Below are positions 33,789 through 42,146 of a stretch of 64,000 nucleotides of DNA, piece after piece. Every line of letters begins with the position of its first letter. Position 1 is the stretch's first letter. A model generated the notes under the pieces. It saw nothing but the letters and a program-made list of their open reading frames with translations. It did no database searches and was not told the DNA's origin. The stretch spans positions 1-64,000 of the forward strand of contig DAMANX010000002.1 of assembly GCA_032073245.1 (NCBI GenBank). Reading direction: 5' to 3'. This DNA is from QVMG01 sp032073245 (GTDB lineage: Bacteria > Bacteroidota > Bacteroidia > Bacteroidales > Tannerellaceae). A program made the translations under genes and the position numbers.

Positions 33789-34811
33789 GTGGCTAAGAAA
33801 GAACATACATTTGAAGGAATCTGTGCGGATATTAAAGCACGTAAGTTTGCTCCCGTTTATATTCTAATGGGAGACGAACCATATTTTATGGATAAAATCA
33901 CTGATCTGCTTCTCACACATGTTCTGAATGAAGCTGAGAAAGATTTTAATCAAACTATACTTTATGGTGCAGATTCTGATGCTGCTAAGGTTATCAACGC
34001 CGCCCGTCGTTTTCCTATGATGTCTGATTATCAGCTTGTGGTTGTTCGTGAAGCCCAAATGATACGTGATATTGAAGTGCTTGCCCATTATGTCAAAAAT
34101 CCCTTGATGCAAACTGTGCTCGTTATCAATTATAAATATAAAACGTTGGATAGGCGGAAAATGTTAGCATCAGCTGCGGATGCCAATGGTGTCTTGTATG
34201 AAGCGAAAAAGATTCCGGATTATAAAATGCCGGCCTTTATTTCGTCTATGATGCAACAACGGGGTATCAGTATTGATGCCAAGTCTACCCAGATGCTCTC
34301 AGACTTCCTGGGTAACGATTTACAGCGGTTGGATAAGGAATTGGACAAACTGACTCTATTAATGCCTCAAAATGGCCCAAAACGTATCACACCGGATCTA
34401 ATAGAAGAAAATATAGGAATAAGTAAGGAATTCAATAATTTTGAACTTCTGAAGGCTTTATCCACAAAAGATGTTTTGAAGGCTAATCGTATTGCTCAGT
34501 ACTTTGAAAAGAATCCAAAGAATAATCCTATACAGGTTACATTACCCGTTCTCTTTAATTACTTTTCCAATCTTTTGATTTGCTATTATTCTAAAGACCG
34601 GTCGGAGCATGGCTTAATGACAGCCCTAGGTTTCCGTACTCCATATCAGGTCAAAGATTATTCGGCCGGCATGCGAAATTATTCAGCCATGAAGGTGTTT
34701 AATTTGATTAGTGATATCCGTACGACCGATGCCCGGTCAAAGGGAGTAGAGAATACTTCCGTTAGTGATTCCGATTTGCTTAAAGAATTACTTTATAAAA
34801 TTATGCACTAA
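33789..34811 (+). CDS. holA: DNA polymerase III subunit delta
   Basis: A 340-residue clamp-loader subunit starting at GTG (33789), where the family N-terminus begins (KFAPVYILMGDEPYFMDKIT). The RRFPMMSDYQLVVVREAQM region and C-terminal YKIMH fit HolA. It opens the beta clamp for loading at the fork. It probably shares the amn transcript; no separate TAnnTTTG box was seen. Confidence 0.92.
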   Translation: MAKKEHTFEGICADIKARKFAPVYILMGDEPYFMDKITDLLLTHVLNEAEKDFNQTILYGADSDAAKVINAARRFPMMSDYQLVVVREAQMIRDIEVLAHYVKNPLMQTVLVINYKYKTLDRRKMLASAADANGVLYEAKKIPDYKMPAFISSMMQQRGISIDAKSTQMLSDFLGNDLQRLDKELDKLTLLMPQNGPKRITPDLIEENIGISKEFNNFELLKALSTKDVLKANRIAQYFEKNPKNNPIQVTLPVLFNYFSNLLICYYSKDRSEHGLMTALGFRTPYQVKDYSAGMRNYSAMKVFNLISDIRTTDARSKGVENTSVSDSDLLKELLYKIMH

Positions 34812-35629
34812 AATAACAATTTCTTTCCCGTATCTCTAGAACAGAAGAAAACACAAACTTCATTTTCCGTCTTTATCGAAAGACTATCAATCACTTACCC
34901 CGAATTATCCCCTTTGAGAATCGTATATTTTCATTTGATAGAACATCTGTACACAAAAATATCCATAATTCTTCATTTCAAGTATTCGTATACAAAAATA
35001 CATTCTAAAAATCAGGTTTACTTTTTACTCTAAAGACAGATTGGCAGTCACTGCGAAGTTGTATACTAATAATCTGCTTAATCGTGTATACATGTGTATT
35101 TGTATACGGCCATTTGTTTATGGGCTAATGTTACATTTGTTTTTTCACATTGTTTACATGTAAACATTACTTCTATGATACAAATGTTTTATATCGTATA
35201 GATTGATGAGTTATATATGTATCCCATACTTAAGGTTTACTTTATATTTAGATATTAATATACCATTATCCAGTAAATTACAATTTAAATCTAAATTACG
35301 GGTTTAATTAAGTGTTTATGTTTGTAAATATATCTTTGTATAATCACCTAAGTATTCAAATATGCATAGATTAAGTGATTGATTATCAAGTTTGTATATG
35401 ATTTATTAAAACTGATTCTTTACAGTGTATTTTAGGGGTTTAATGACTGTTGTATACTATCTATACTCTAATATAAAATTGCGTATACTCTTATATCGGT
35501 ATATAATTGTTTTTGTATACAACTCGTATGGAAATAAATGTTTATATTTGCGGTTACGAATGTATATGATATAATTCTATTTGTATACAGACAAATTGGC
35601 GCAAAATATACACCCATATATAATTAGAG
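34812..35629. promoter_or_regulatory. long AT-rich region with clustered GTATAC sites upstream of the XRE gene
   Basis: 818 bp with no supportable gene. It contains eight GTATAC hexamers (starting at 34988, 35061, 35086, 35102, 35452, 35483, 35515, 35583), often as TTTGTATAC. Some centres are 16 bp apart (35088.5/35104.5; 35485.5, a GTATAT at 35501.5, and 35517.5). A perfect 14-bp palindrome, GTTTACATGTAAAC, is at 35152-35165. The cluster surrounds the promoter of the XRE gene, so the sites may be its operators. Confidence 0.5.
35543..35550 (+). promoter_or_regulatory. -7 box (TATATTTG) for the XRE regulator
   Basis: Exact TAnnTTTG match 80 bp upstream of the ATG, with GTATAC sites on both sides (35515-35520 and 35583-35588). 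Confidence 0.55.
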
Positions 35630-36079
35630 ATGAAAGAACGGATTATACAAGTAATGGAACGTGAAGGGTTAAATTCCTCAAAGTTTGCCGAAGAGATCGG
35701 TATACAACGTGCTGCTATGTCACATATAATAAATGGACGTAACAATCCGAGTCTTGATGTTATCACTCGTATACTTCAAACTTTTCCCGATGTTAATTCG
35801 GATTGGCTTTTGTTTGGAAAAGGTAACATGTATAAAGAAAAGATGTTTGGTACCCCTGATTTGTTTACAAATGCGGCCACAATTCCGGACCAATCTACAA
35901 ATGTTCCCAAATATCGCAAGGAAATCGAGTCAAATCCACCTATAAATGTGACTAAAGTTCCCCATATAGAGGAAGTTAGGATAGTTGAAAAGCCTTCTAA
36001 AAATGTGACTAAAATAATGATATTTTATTCAGATAATACCTTTGATACCTTTATTCCTGAAAAGAAAGCATTGGATTAA
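35630..36079 (+). CDS. XRE-family transcriptional regulator
   Basis: A 149-residue protein. Residues 1-65 form a Cro/CI-type helix-turn-helix (IIQVMEREGLNSSKFAEEIG, then MSHIINGRNNPSLDVITRIL), ending in the NSDWLLFGKG segment common in Bacteroidales members. The C-terminal half is Pro/Asn-rich, probably flexible, with a short beta segment (VTKIMIFYSDNTFDTFIPEK). Likely autoregulated through the palindromes upstream (inference). It is followed by an inverted repeat. Confidence 0.88.
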   Translation: MKERIIQVMEREGLNSSKFAEEIGIQRAAMSHIINGRNNPSLDVITRILQTFPDVNSDWLLFGKGNMYKEKMFGTPDLFTNAATIPDQSTNVPKYRKEIESNPPINVTKVPHIEEVRIVEKPSKNVTKIMIFYSDNTFDTFIPEKKALD

Positions 36080-36086
36080 TACTAAG

Positions 36087-36171
36087 AATTTCAACACAGA
36101 GGCACAGAGAACACAGAGATTATTTATTAAAAACTAAAACTCTGTGTTCTCTGTGCCTCTGTGTTGAAATT
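36087..36171. repeat. perfect 32-bp inverted repeat of the ACACAGAG family
   Basis: Arms 36087-36118 and 36140-36171 are exact reverse complements around a 21-bp spacer. The arm contains GGCACAGAGAACACAGAG. Related to the repeat at 5545-5623. It sits between the XRE gene and the pyrK promoter and could act as a terminator. Confidence 0.9.
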
Positions 36172-36216
36172 AGAAGTTGCATTTTACTATAGATATAATT
36201 ATTGGAAGTTTATACG

Positions 36217-36224
36217 TATCTTTG
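36217..36224 (+). promoter_or_regulatory. -7 box (TATCTTTG) for pyrK-pyrD; decides the pyrK start
   Basis: Exact TAnnTTTG match 22 bp before the ATG at 36246. It lies inside an upstream extension of the frame starting with TTG at 36177. Confidence 0.65.
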
Positions 36225-36245
36225 TATAGTAATTGCATTATATAT

Positions 36246-37031
36246 ATGAAGAAATACATGTTGGATCTGAAGGTTAAGGAAAATATCCGCCTTCATGTTA
36301 ATTATTGCCTACTTAAATTGACTTCAGATGAAACGCTTCCGGAAATGCTTCCCGGCCAGTTTGTACAAGTTAAAGTTGAAAATTCCCCTACTACTTTCCT
36401 ACGTCGTCCTATATCCATAAACTTTGTCGATTATGAGACAAATGAATTGTGGTTATTGATCCAGATTATTGGTGACGGAACCCGTAAGATGTCGATCTAT
36501 CAGCCGGGCGAAAGGATGAATTTATTACTTCCTTTAGGTAACGGCTTTACAATCCCAACTGACGCTAGTACAGGAGAAAATATCCTATTGGTAGGCGGAG
36601 GAGTTGGAACCGCTCCTTTGCTTTATATGGGATATTGTCTTAAAAAAGCAGGCTTTAAGCCCTCTTTTCTCTTAGGTGCGCGTTCTGCCGGTGACTTGAT
36701 GCAATTAAAAGATTTTGAGAAAATAGGTTCGGTATATATAACAACAGAAGATGCCACTTTAGGTGAATCTGGGTATGTAACCGATCACTCTATACTAAAG
36801 GATACTCGTTTTGACCGTATCTATACCTGTGGTCCTAAACCTATGATGATGGCTGTTGCCCGTTATGCAAATAATCACTCCATTTACTGCGAGGCATCCC
36901 TGGAAAATACGATGGCGTGTGGAATTGGAGCTTGCCTTTGTTGTGTAGAAAAAACTAAAGATAACCATCATGTATGTGTATGTACTGAAGGTCCCGTATT
37001 TAATATCAATCAATTATCATGGCTAAACTAA
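36246..37031 (+). CDS. pyrK: dihydroorotate dehydrogenase B electron-transfer subunit
   Basis: 261 residues from the ATG at 36246. An FAD-binding domain (FLRRPISINF) is followed by the NAD domain (LVGGGVGTAPLLYMG) and a C-terminal [2Fe-2S] site (MACGIGACLCCVE, then HVCVCTEGPVF). It passes electrons from PyrD to NAD+ in pyrimidine synthesis. Its last 13 bases overlap pyrD, the partner subunit. Confidence 0.95.
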   Translation: MKKYMLDLKVKENIRLHVNYCLLKLTSDETLPEMLPGQFVQVKVENSPTTFLRRPISINFVDYETNELWLLIQIIGDGTRKMSIYQPGERMNLLLPLGNGFTIPTDASTGENILLVGGGVGTAPLLYMGYCLKKAGFKPSFLLGARSAGDLMQLKDFEKIGSVYITTEDATLGESGYVTDHSILKDTRFDRIYTCGPKPMMMAVARYANNHSIYCEASLENTMACGIGACLCCVEKTKDNHHVCVCTEGPVFNINQLSWLN

Positions 37032-37930
37032 ATATAAATATAGGTGATCTATCACTTAAAAACCCTGTAATGACAGCATCCGGAACCTTTGGATATGGTA
37101 CTGAATATGCTGATTTTATGGATATTGAACGTTTAGGTGGGATTATAGTAAAAGGTACGACAACCGAATTACGTGAAGGGAATAATTATCCACGTATGGC
37201 TGAAACCCCTTCAGGGATGCTAAATGCTGTTGGTTTGCAAAATAAAGGTTCAGACTATTTTATTGAACATATTTATCCTGAAATCAAGGATTTAAATACC
37301 AATATGATAGTAAATGTAAGTGGTTCATCCATCGAATCTTATGTTTCTTGTGCTGAAAAGATGGCTTCGTTAGAGCATATACCTGGTATAGAACTCAATA
37401 TATCCTGCCCCAACGTAAAACAAGGAGGAATGGCTTTTGGGGTTACTTGTAGTGGAGCTGCCGAAGTGGTTCGTGCAGTACGTAAAGTTTATCCGAAAAC
37501 ACTGATTATTAAGCTTTCACCCAATGTGACTGATATAACTGAAATTGCCCGTGCAGTAGAGGCGGAAGGCGCTGACTCTGTGTCTCTTATAAACACACTT
37601 TTAGGGATGGCTATTGATGCTGAAAAACGTAAACCTATACTTTCCACAATTACCGGTGGCCTTTCAGGCCCTGCTGTGAAACCAATAGCTTTACGCATGG
37701 TTTGGCAAACGTATAAAGCCGTTAAAATACCAATTGTCGGTTTAGGGGGGATTTCCAGTGTGCAAGACGCTGTCGAATTCATGCTTGCTGGTGCAACAGC
37801 CATACAAATAGGTACTTATAACTTTGTAGATCCAGCCATATCAATAAAGGTTATTGACGGGTTGAATGATTATTGCAACCGTCATGGTTTTCAATCGGTT
37901 TCTGAATTAACCGGAGCGTTAGTAATGTAA
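37019..37930 (+). CDS. pyrD: dihydroorotate dehydrogenase, class 1B catalytic subunit
   Basis: A 303-residue FMN enzyme that oxidises dihydroorotate to orotate. NPVMTASGTFGYG at 13-25, ELNISCPNVKQGGMAFG with the class 1 catalytic Cys region, and IPIVGLGGISSVQDAVEFML match class 1B. It lies in the overlapping pyrK-pyrD pair. Confidence 0.96.
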   Translation: MAKLNINIGDLSLKNPVMTASGTFGYGTEYADFMDIERLGGIIVKGTTTELREGNNYPRMAETPSGMLNAVGLQNKGSDYFIEHIYPEIKDLNTNMIVNVSGSSIESYVSCAEKMASLEHIPGIELNISCPNVKQGGMAFGVTCSGAAEVVRAVRKVYPKTLIIKLSPNVTDITEIARAVEAEGADSVSLINTLLGMAIDAEKRKPILSTITGGLSGPAVKPIALRMVWQTYKAVKIPIVGLGGISSVQDAVEFMLAGATAIQIGTYNFVDPAISIKVIDGLNDYCNRHGFQSVSELTGALVM

Positions 37931-37956
37931 TTTTTCTGTTAATAGCATTTTGTCAT

Positions 37957-38024
37957 ATTATGCATACTATGAACTCATTCTATGCATAGTATGCGGACAA
38001 ACTATGCATAGAAACACTTTTTAA
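37957..38024. repeat. palindrome array C: three TATGCATA palindromes at 22-bp pitch
   Basis: TATGCATA occurs at 37959-37966, 37981-37988 and 38003-38010, exactly 22 bp apart. The second and third extend to CTATGCATAG. The last site runs into AGAAACACTTTTTAA, as in array A; 16649-16672 and 38001-38024 differ at only two of 24 bases. The 11-bp direct repeat TAGCATTTTGT flanks the array at 37943-37953 and 38057-38067. It lies between convergent pyrD and xth, where I see no ordinary terminator. Confidence 0.85.
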
Positions 38025-38074
38025 CCTATCGTATGTCTTTGTTTTTAAGAAAATAGTAGCATTTTGTTTAAAGC

Positions 38075-38860
38075 CTACTGTTGCAAAACTTTACATAGAT
38101 CTGTAAGTTTAAGTACTAATGGACAGTGGTCAGAATGCATTGCATCTCCCAGTATGTAAGCATCTTCAATCATGGATAACATGATAGTAGGTACCATACA
38201 ATAGTCTATGCGCCAACCTTTATTATTAGCTCGTGCATTAAAGCGATAACTCCACCATGTATATTCTTGTTTTTCAGGATTTACCGTTCGGAAAGTATCA
38301 ATAAATCCGGCAGTAAGAAAACCAGTCAGCCATTCGCGTTCTTCCGGAAGGAAACCACTGTTTTTTGAATTACGGACAGGGTCATGAATATCGATTGCAT
38401 TGTGAGCAATATTGTAGTCACCACAAAGCACCAGATGACGTCTTGTTTTTTGTAATTCAACAATATAATCCTGGAAATCTTTCAACCATTCCATCTTGAA
38501 ATTTTGACGTTCTTCTCCACTTGTGCCGGAAGGATGATAAACACTTACAATTGACAAATCTCCATAATCAGCACGAATAAATCTTCCTTCGTTATCATAT
38601 TTTTCAATCCCCATACCATATTCCACATGATCCGGTTTTTCAAGTGTCAGGATTGCAACCCCACTATACCCTTTCTTCTGGGCACAAAGCATATAACAAT
38701 GGTATCCTCTTTGTTCAAAAACTTCAAGGGGGAATTGATCAGATTGTAACTTAAGCTCCTGCAGGCATAATACATCAGGCCTTTCCTCGTCTAACCAATT
38801 CAGAAAACCTTTTGTGATGGCAGCGCGAAGGCCGTTTACATTGTAAGAAATTATCTTCAT
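38075..38860 (-). CDS. xth: exodeoxyribonuclease III (AP endonuclease)
   Basis: A 261-residue base-excision-repair nuclease of the EEP fold. MKIISYNVNGLRAAI at the N-terminus, CLQELKLQ (metal Glu), LCGDYNIAH (Asp/Asn), and SDHCPLVL (catalytic Asp-His) are all present. It cuts at abasic sites. It has its own -7 box and ends 144 bp from the convergent pyrD gene. Confidence 0.95.
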   Translation of the reverse strand: MKIISYNVNGLRAAITKGFLNWLDEERPDVLCLQELKLQSDQFPLEVFEQRGYHCYMLCAQKKGYSGVAILTLEKPDHVEYGMGIEKYDNEGRFIRADYGDLSIVSVYHPSGTSGEERQNFKMEWLKDFQDYIVELQKTRRHLVLCGDYNIAHNAIDIHDPVRNSKNSGFLPEEREWLTGFLTAGFIDTFRTVNPEKQEYTWWSYRFNARANNKGWRIDYCMVPTIMLSMIEDAYILGDAMHSDHCPLVLKLTDLCKVLQQ

Positions 38861-38883
38861 ATCGTTACTTGTTTCAAGAAGAA

Positions 38884-38891
38884 CAAAGATA
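38884..38891 (-). promoter_or_regulatory. -7 box (TATCTTTG) for xth
   Basis: Minus-strand TATCTTTG, 24 bp upstream of the xth start codon. Confidence 0.6.
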
Positions 38892-38921
38892 CGTCTTTTT
38901 ATGTTTCATCAAAATAATCTC

Positions 38922-38929
38922 TATATTTG
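38922..38929 (+). promoter_or_regulatory. -7 box (TATATTTG) for the MgtC-like gene; decides its start
   Basis: Exact TAnnTTTG match inside an extended frame beginning at 38901; the ATG at 38958 is therefore preferred. Confidence 0.6.
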
Positions 38930-38957
38930 TATATTACTACTTAAATATTCAGTGTGT

Positions 38958-39662
38958 ATGATCGACGAATTAAGGAATATTCTTGATACAACAACCATTT
39001 CCACGGGTTCGGCTGCAGTTCGACTGACTATAGCTTTTGTTCTGGGAGGTATAATCGGCTTCGAAAGACAATCACGTCGACGTGATGCCGGTATGCGTAC
39101 ATTTACGTTAATTTGTGTTGGATCGACAGCGGCAATGCTAATATCTATATGGATCCCACAGACATATACGACGTTTTTAAATGGTGATCCGGGGAGAATA
39201 GCGGCACAGGTCCTCACGGGTATTGGTTTTCTGGGAGCAGGTGCAATTATTCAGAACAGAGGAAGTATTCAGGGACTAACTACTGCTGCATGTATCTGGG
39301 TGGTTGCTGTAATTGGTCTGGCGGTTGGTGCCGGTATGTATATTGAGGCGGCTATTACTACATTGGTGACTCTTTCTGTGCTTCTTTCCATGGAAAAATT
39401 GGAAAAGCGCATGTATCTGGATGGTGTAAATAAGATATTAACAATAACCTGTTGTACCTCTACTCCTGAATTAAAAAGAATACGTCAGATTGTTGAGAGT
39501 AAGAATATTTATATTGTCAGCTTCTCTTATGAGAATGATTATGAAAAAAGTATTTCTACTATTACCTATAAGGTAAATGTAAAATCAAAATCTTCTTATA
39601 GTGTATTATTTGCTGAGATTCATAGTTTAGGGTATGTCACTCAGATTCGTTTACTGGCTTAA
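38958..39662 (+). CDS. MgtC/SapB-family membrane protein
   Basis: 234 residues from the ATG at 38958. It has about five helices with the family motifs GGIIGFERQSRRRDAGMRT (about 31-49) and TGIGFLGAGAIIQ, followed by a cytoplasmic ACT-like domain (from KILTITCCTSTPELKRIRQI). MgtC proteins act in Mg2+ homeostasis and can restrain the F-type ATPase; this role is family knowledge only. Its last four bases overlap the convergent Dabb gene. Confidence 0.9.
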   Translation: MIDELRNILDTTTISTGSAAVRLTIAFVLGGIIGFERQSRRRDAGMRTFTLICVGSTAAMLISIWIPQTYTTFLNGDPGRIAAQVLTGIGFLGAGAIIQNRGSIQGLTTAACIWVVAVIGLAVGAGMYIEAAITTLVTLSVLLSMEKLEKRMYLDGVNKILTITCCTSTPELKRIRQIVESKNIYIVSFSYENDYEKSISTITYKVNVKSKSSYSVLFAEIHSLGYVTQIRLLA

Positions 39663-39961
39663 AAGATATAATCAACGCAAGCACGATCGGCTTTAACAGG
39701 AGCTATAACTTCTTTTGATACAGCTACATGGGCAGGATGATTAGCATAAGTTTTGACATCTTCCAGACTCTCTAATTCTGTGGTCAGAATCAAATCCCAT
39801 GTTTCTTCCGGATTAACATTGAAGTCAACATGAATGGCTTTCAAACAGTCAATAATATCTAATAATGCCTCCAGTTTCTCTTTTATTTCCTGTAATTTAT
39901 TTTGTTTATCATTTGGGGTTGCAAACTCCTTCAACTTAAACATTACAACATGTCTGATCAT
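39659..39961 (-). CDS. Dabb (stress-responsive alpha/beta barrel) protein
   Basis: A 100-residue dimeric ferredoxin-like fold protein. MIRHVVMFKLKEFA at the start, with the conserved His4, and HVDFNVNPEETWDLILTTEL fit the Dabb family. The function of most members is unknown. It begins 20 bases after serB on the same strand and is probably cotranscribed. Confidence 0.88.
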   Translation of the reverse strand: MIRHVVMFKLKEFATPNDKQNKLQEIKEKLEALLDIIDCLKAIHVDFNVNPEETWDLILTTELESLEDVKTYANHPAHVAVSKEVIAPVKADRACVDYIF

Positions 39962-39981
39962 ACTAAATATATAATAATGTA

Positions 39982-41220
39982 TTAATAATTTTCCTGTTCC
40001 TGTAAATAAGAATCTTTATAGCCAAGGAAGTATAAAATACCATCCAGGCCCATTGTAGAAATAGATTGTTTGGCGGTTTCTTTCACTTTAGGTTTAGCAT
40101 GAAAGGCAATACCTAATCCGGCAATGCTAATCATGGGTAAATCATTGGCACCATCACCCACAGCAACGGTTTGACGAATATCAACATTTTCTACTTGGGC
40201 AATTAAGCGGAGTAGTTCTGCTTTTCTTTTTCCATCAACGATATCACCTATATAATTCCCTGTCAATTTCCCGTTTTCTACTTCCAGTTCATTGGCATAT
40301 ACATAGTCGATATCAAATTTTTTCTTCAGGTAATTTCCGAAATAAGTAAATCCTCCGGAGAGTATAGCAATCTTAAAACCAACCTTTTTCAATACGTACA
40401 TCAATCTATCGGCACCTTCTGTTATTGGAAGATTTTCAGCAATTTCCTGCATGACAGATACATCCAATCCTTTCAATAATGCGCAACGTTGGCGGAAACT
40501 TTCAGAAAAATCTATTTCTCCGCGCATAGCAGCCTCAGTAATGGCTTTTACCTGCTCACCTACACCAGCACGTACTGCCAGTTCATCAATTACCTCAGTC
40601 TCAATAAGAGTCGAGTCCATATCAAAGCAGATCAGGCGGCGCATCCGGCGAAACATACTTTCTTCCTGAAAAGAAATATCCATTTCCTGTTCAGAAGATA
40701 AACGCATAAAATCTGCTTTCATCTTCTCTTTGTCCTGTGGATTACCTCTGACGGAAAACTCTACACTTGCTTTAGGGGTCCGCTCACTTTCTTCTAAAGG
40801 GATACGTCCGGTCAGGCGTTTGATATCATCAATATTCATACCTTGTTCGGCCACAATAGATGATACTCCGGCTATCTGACGAGCAGTTAGCTTACGTCCC
40901 AGAATGGTGATGATATAACGATTCTTACCCTGCATATTTACCCATAAATTATAGGCATCTTTTGTAATAGGGTTGAAACGTATATTGACATCCAGCTCAT
41001 AACTTTTGAAAAGTAGTTCTTTCAAAATGTCACCTGAATTGCCTTCAGTACTTTGAAACATGATGCCTAAAGAAAGATGACTGTGAATATCAGCCTGTCC
41101 GATGTCGAGGATAACCGCATTGTTTTTTGCTAATATTTCTGTTAAGGCGGCGGTTACTCCGGGACGATCAGTCCCGTTAATATTAATGAGAATAATTTCT
41201 TCTTTTTGATCCATATCCAT
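39982..41220 (-). CDS. serB: phosphoserine phosphatase with two ACT domains
   Basis: 412 residues from the Met at 41220 (alternative Met 41214; an upstream frame to 41253 is cut by the -7 box at 41232-41239). Two N-terminal ACT domains (ILININGTDRPGVTAALTEI, then YIITILGRKLTARQIAGVSS) are followed by a HAD phosphatase with FDMDSTLIE (nucleophile Asp), LSGGFTYFG and VGDGANDLPM. It makes serine from phosphoserine; the ACT pair probably senses an amino acid. Confidence 0.94.
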   Translation of the reverse strand: MDMDQKEEIILININGTDRPGVTAALTEILAKNNAVILDIGQADIHSHLSLGIMFQSTEGNSGDILKELLFKSYELDVNIRFNPITKDAYNLWVNMQGKNRYIITILGRKLTARQIAGVSSIVAEQGMNIDDIKRLTGRIPLEESERTPKASVEFSVRGNPQDKEKMKADFMRLSSEQEMDISFQEESMFRRMRRLICFDMDSTLIETEVIDELAVRAGVGEQVKAITEAAMRGEIDFSESFRQRCALLKGLDVSVMQEIAENLPITEGADRLMYVLKKVGFKIAILSGGFTYFGNYLKKKFDIDYVYANELEVENGKLTGNYIGDIVDGKRKAELLRLIAQVENVDIRQTVAVGDGANDLPMISIAGLGIAFHAKPKVKETAKQSISTMGLDGILYFLGYKDSYLQEQENY

Positions 41221-41231
41221 TAAATATTCGG

Positions 41232-41239
41232 CAAAGGTA
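41232..41239 (-). promoter_or_regulatory. -7 box (TACCTTTG) for serB
   Basis: Minus-strand TACCTTTG. Only 11 bases separate it from the Met at 41220, so the leader is very short. Confidence 0.55.
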
Positions 41240-41284
41240 AGCAAGAAATACATAAAAAGAGAATGAATGAATGAACTATTTTTA

Positions 41285-41292
41285 TATATTTG
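41285..41292 (+). promoter_or_regulatory. -7 box (TATATTTG) for the 166-residue unknown gene
   Basis: Exact TAnnTTTG match 65 bp upstream of the ATG at 41358. Divergent from serB. Confidence 0.55.
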
Positions 41293-41357
41293 CTGATAGG
41301 AAACATTAACTATAGAACCTGGAACCTTAATAAGTCCTGACGGGCAGGCATAATGAA

Positions 41358-41858
41358 ATGCGGATACAGTTTGAAATTAGAGAACAATTGTCTGATATTA
41401 TTGCAGAAATACTGAATTCAGACAAATGGCACGCACATGTTGATGAGGAAAGGGATACGCTAAAACGTATAACTATCAAAGATCCATACTTCGAATCGAA
41501 GGCTTCTATTGAAATCTGGCAAAATGAAATACATATCCGAACCGCTTGGTCTAATTATACTTATCGTATATTCGAAAAGAATGGTGCGGTTTGGTGTGAA
41601 TACATTGGGGCTTATCGTGGATTGTTGGAGCAGACACTTTTACCACGATTGACTCCTAAAGAAAATTTTCTGGATGCAGAGGTAACTAATAGCTCTTTGT
41701 TTGAGGGGGAGAAAGAAACATTAATGAGGTATAGTAAGGAAAATGTAAAACAGAAACATTCTCGCCAGGAGAAAGAAAAAAAACAAAATCTTGCGGATCA
41801 TCCACGGGTTGTTTATGATGAATTTATAAAGGTAGGTGTTCCTCTGCCACCTCTTTAA
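41358..41858 (+). CDS. unknown soluble protein, 166 residues
   Basis: No family recognised. There is no signal peptide or membrane helix, so it should be cytoplasmic. The first 115 residues look like an alpha/beta domain (IEIWQNEIHIRTAWSNYTYR). Residues 115-150 are highly charged, with a Lys/Glu/Gln-rich helix (KENVKQKHSRQEKEKKQN), and the tail ends VGVPLPPL. It has its own promoter and stands between divergent serB and the thioredoxin-like gene. Confidence 0.7.
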   Translation: MRIQFEIREQLSDIIAEILNSDKWHAHVDEERDTLKRITIKDPYFESKASIEIWQNEIHIRTAWSNYTYRIFEKNGAVWCEYIGAYRGLLEQTLLPRLTPKENFLDAEVTNSSLFEGEKETLMRYSKENVKQKHSRQEKEKKQNLADHPRVVYDEFIKVGVPLPPL

Positions 41859-42009
41859 TTAATTATTTGTTAAAAAGATGAGAGGCAAGATGTCAATTTG
41901 TGTTGTAAAACAGCCATAAATTTGCTTTTATATGCAATAAAACATATAAAAAATATTGTCTATTTGCGTAAAAAGTGTATAAAAGTTGGATTTGAGGCTT
42001 ATTATATTG

Positions 42010-42017
42010 TATATTTG
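42010..42017 (+). promoter_or_regulatory. -7 box (TATATTTG) for the thioredoxin-like gene
   Basis: Exact TAnnTTTG match with a TTTG further upstream (41991-41994). The start codon is 129 bp downstream, so the leader is long. Confidence 0.6.
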
Positions 42018-42022
42018 CATCC

Positions 42023-42146
42023 GTTTAACAAGAGATAAGATCCTTAGAGAAGGACACGTGCTTGTTGACTATCCTGAAACTCAGGAGTCAGAAACAATAA
42101 CTTATAGTTAATTGTTTTTGATAAAGTTGAACGTAAATAGAACATT
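42023..42146 (+). ncRNA. structured 5' leader with three hairpins (candidate)
   Basis: Three consecutive stems can be read: AACAAG/CTTGTT (42027-42032 with 42061-42066) enclosing TCCTT-AGAG-AAGGA (42041-42054); TCCTGA-AAC-TCAGGA (42072-42086), extended by GAC/GTC; and AACAATAACT-TAT-AGTTAATTGTT (42093-42116). I do not recognise a known riboswitch class. The leader start is inferred from the -7 box. Confidence 0.45.

Noticed and set aside
41859..42146. tRNA or known riboswitch upstream of the thioredoxin-like gene
   Set aside because: The three stems do not form a cloverleaf and lack conserved motifs of the riboswitch classes I know.
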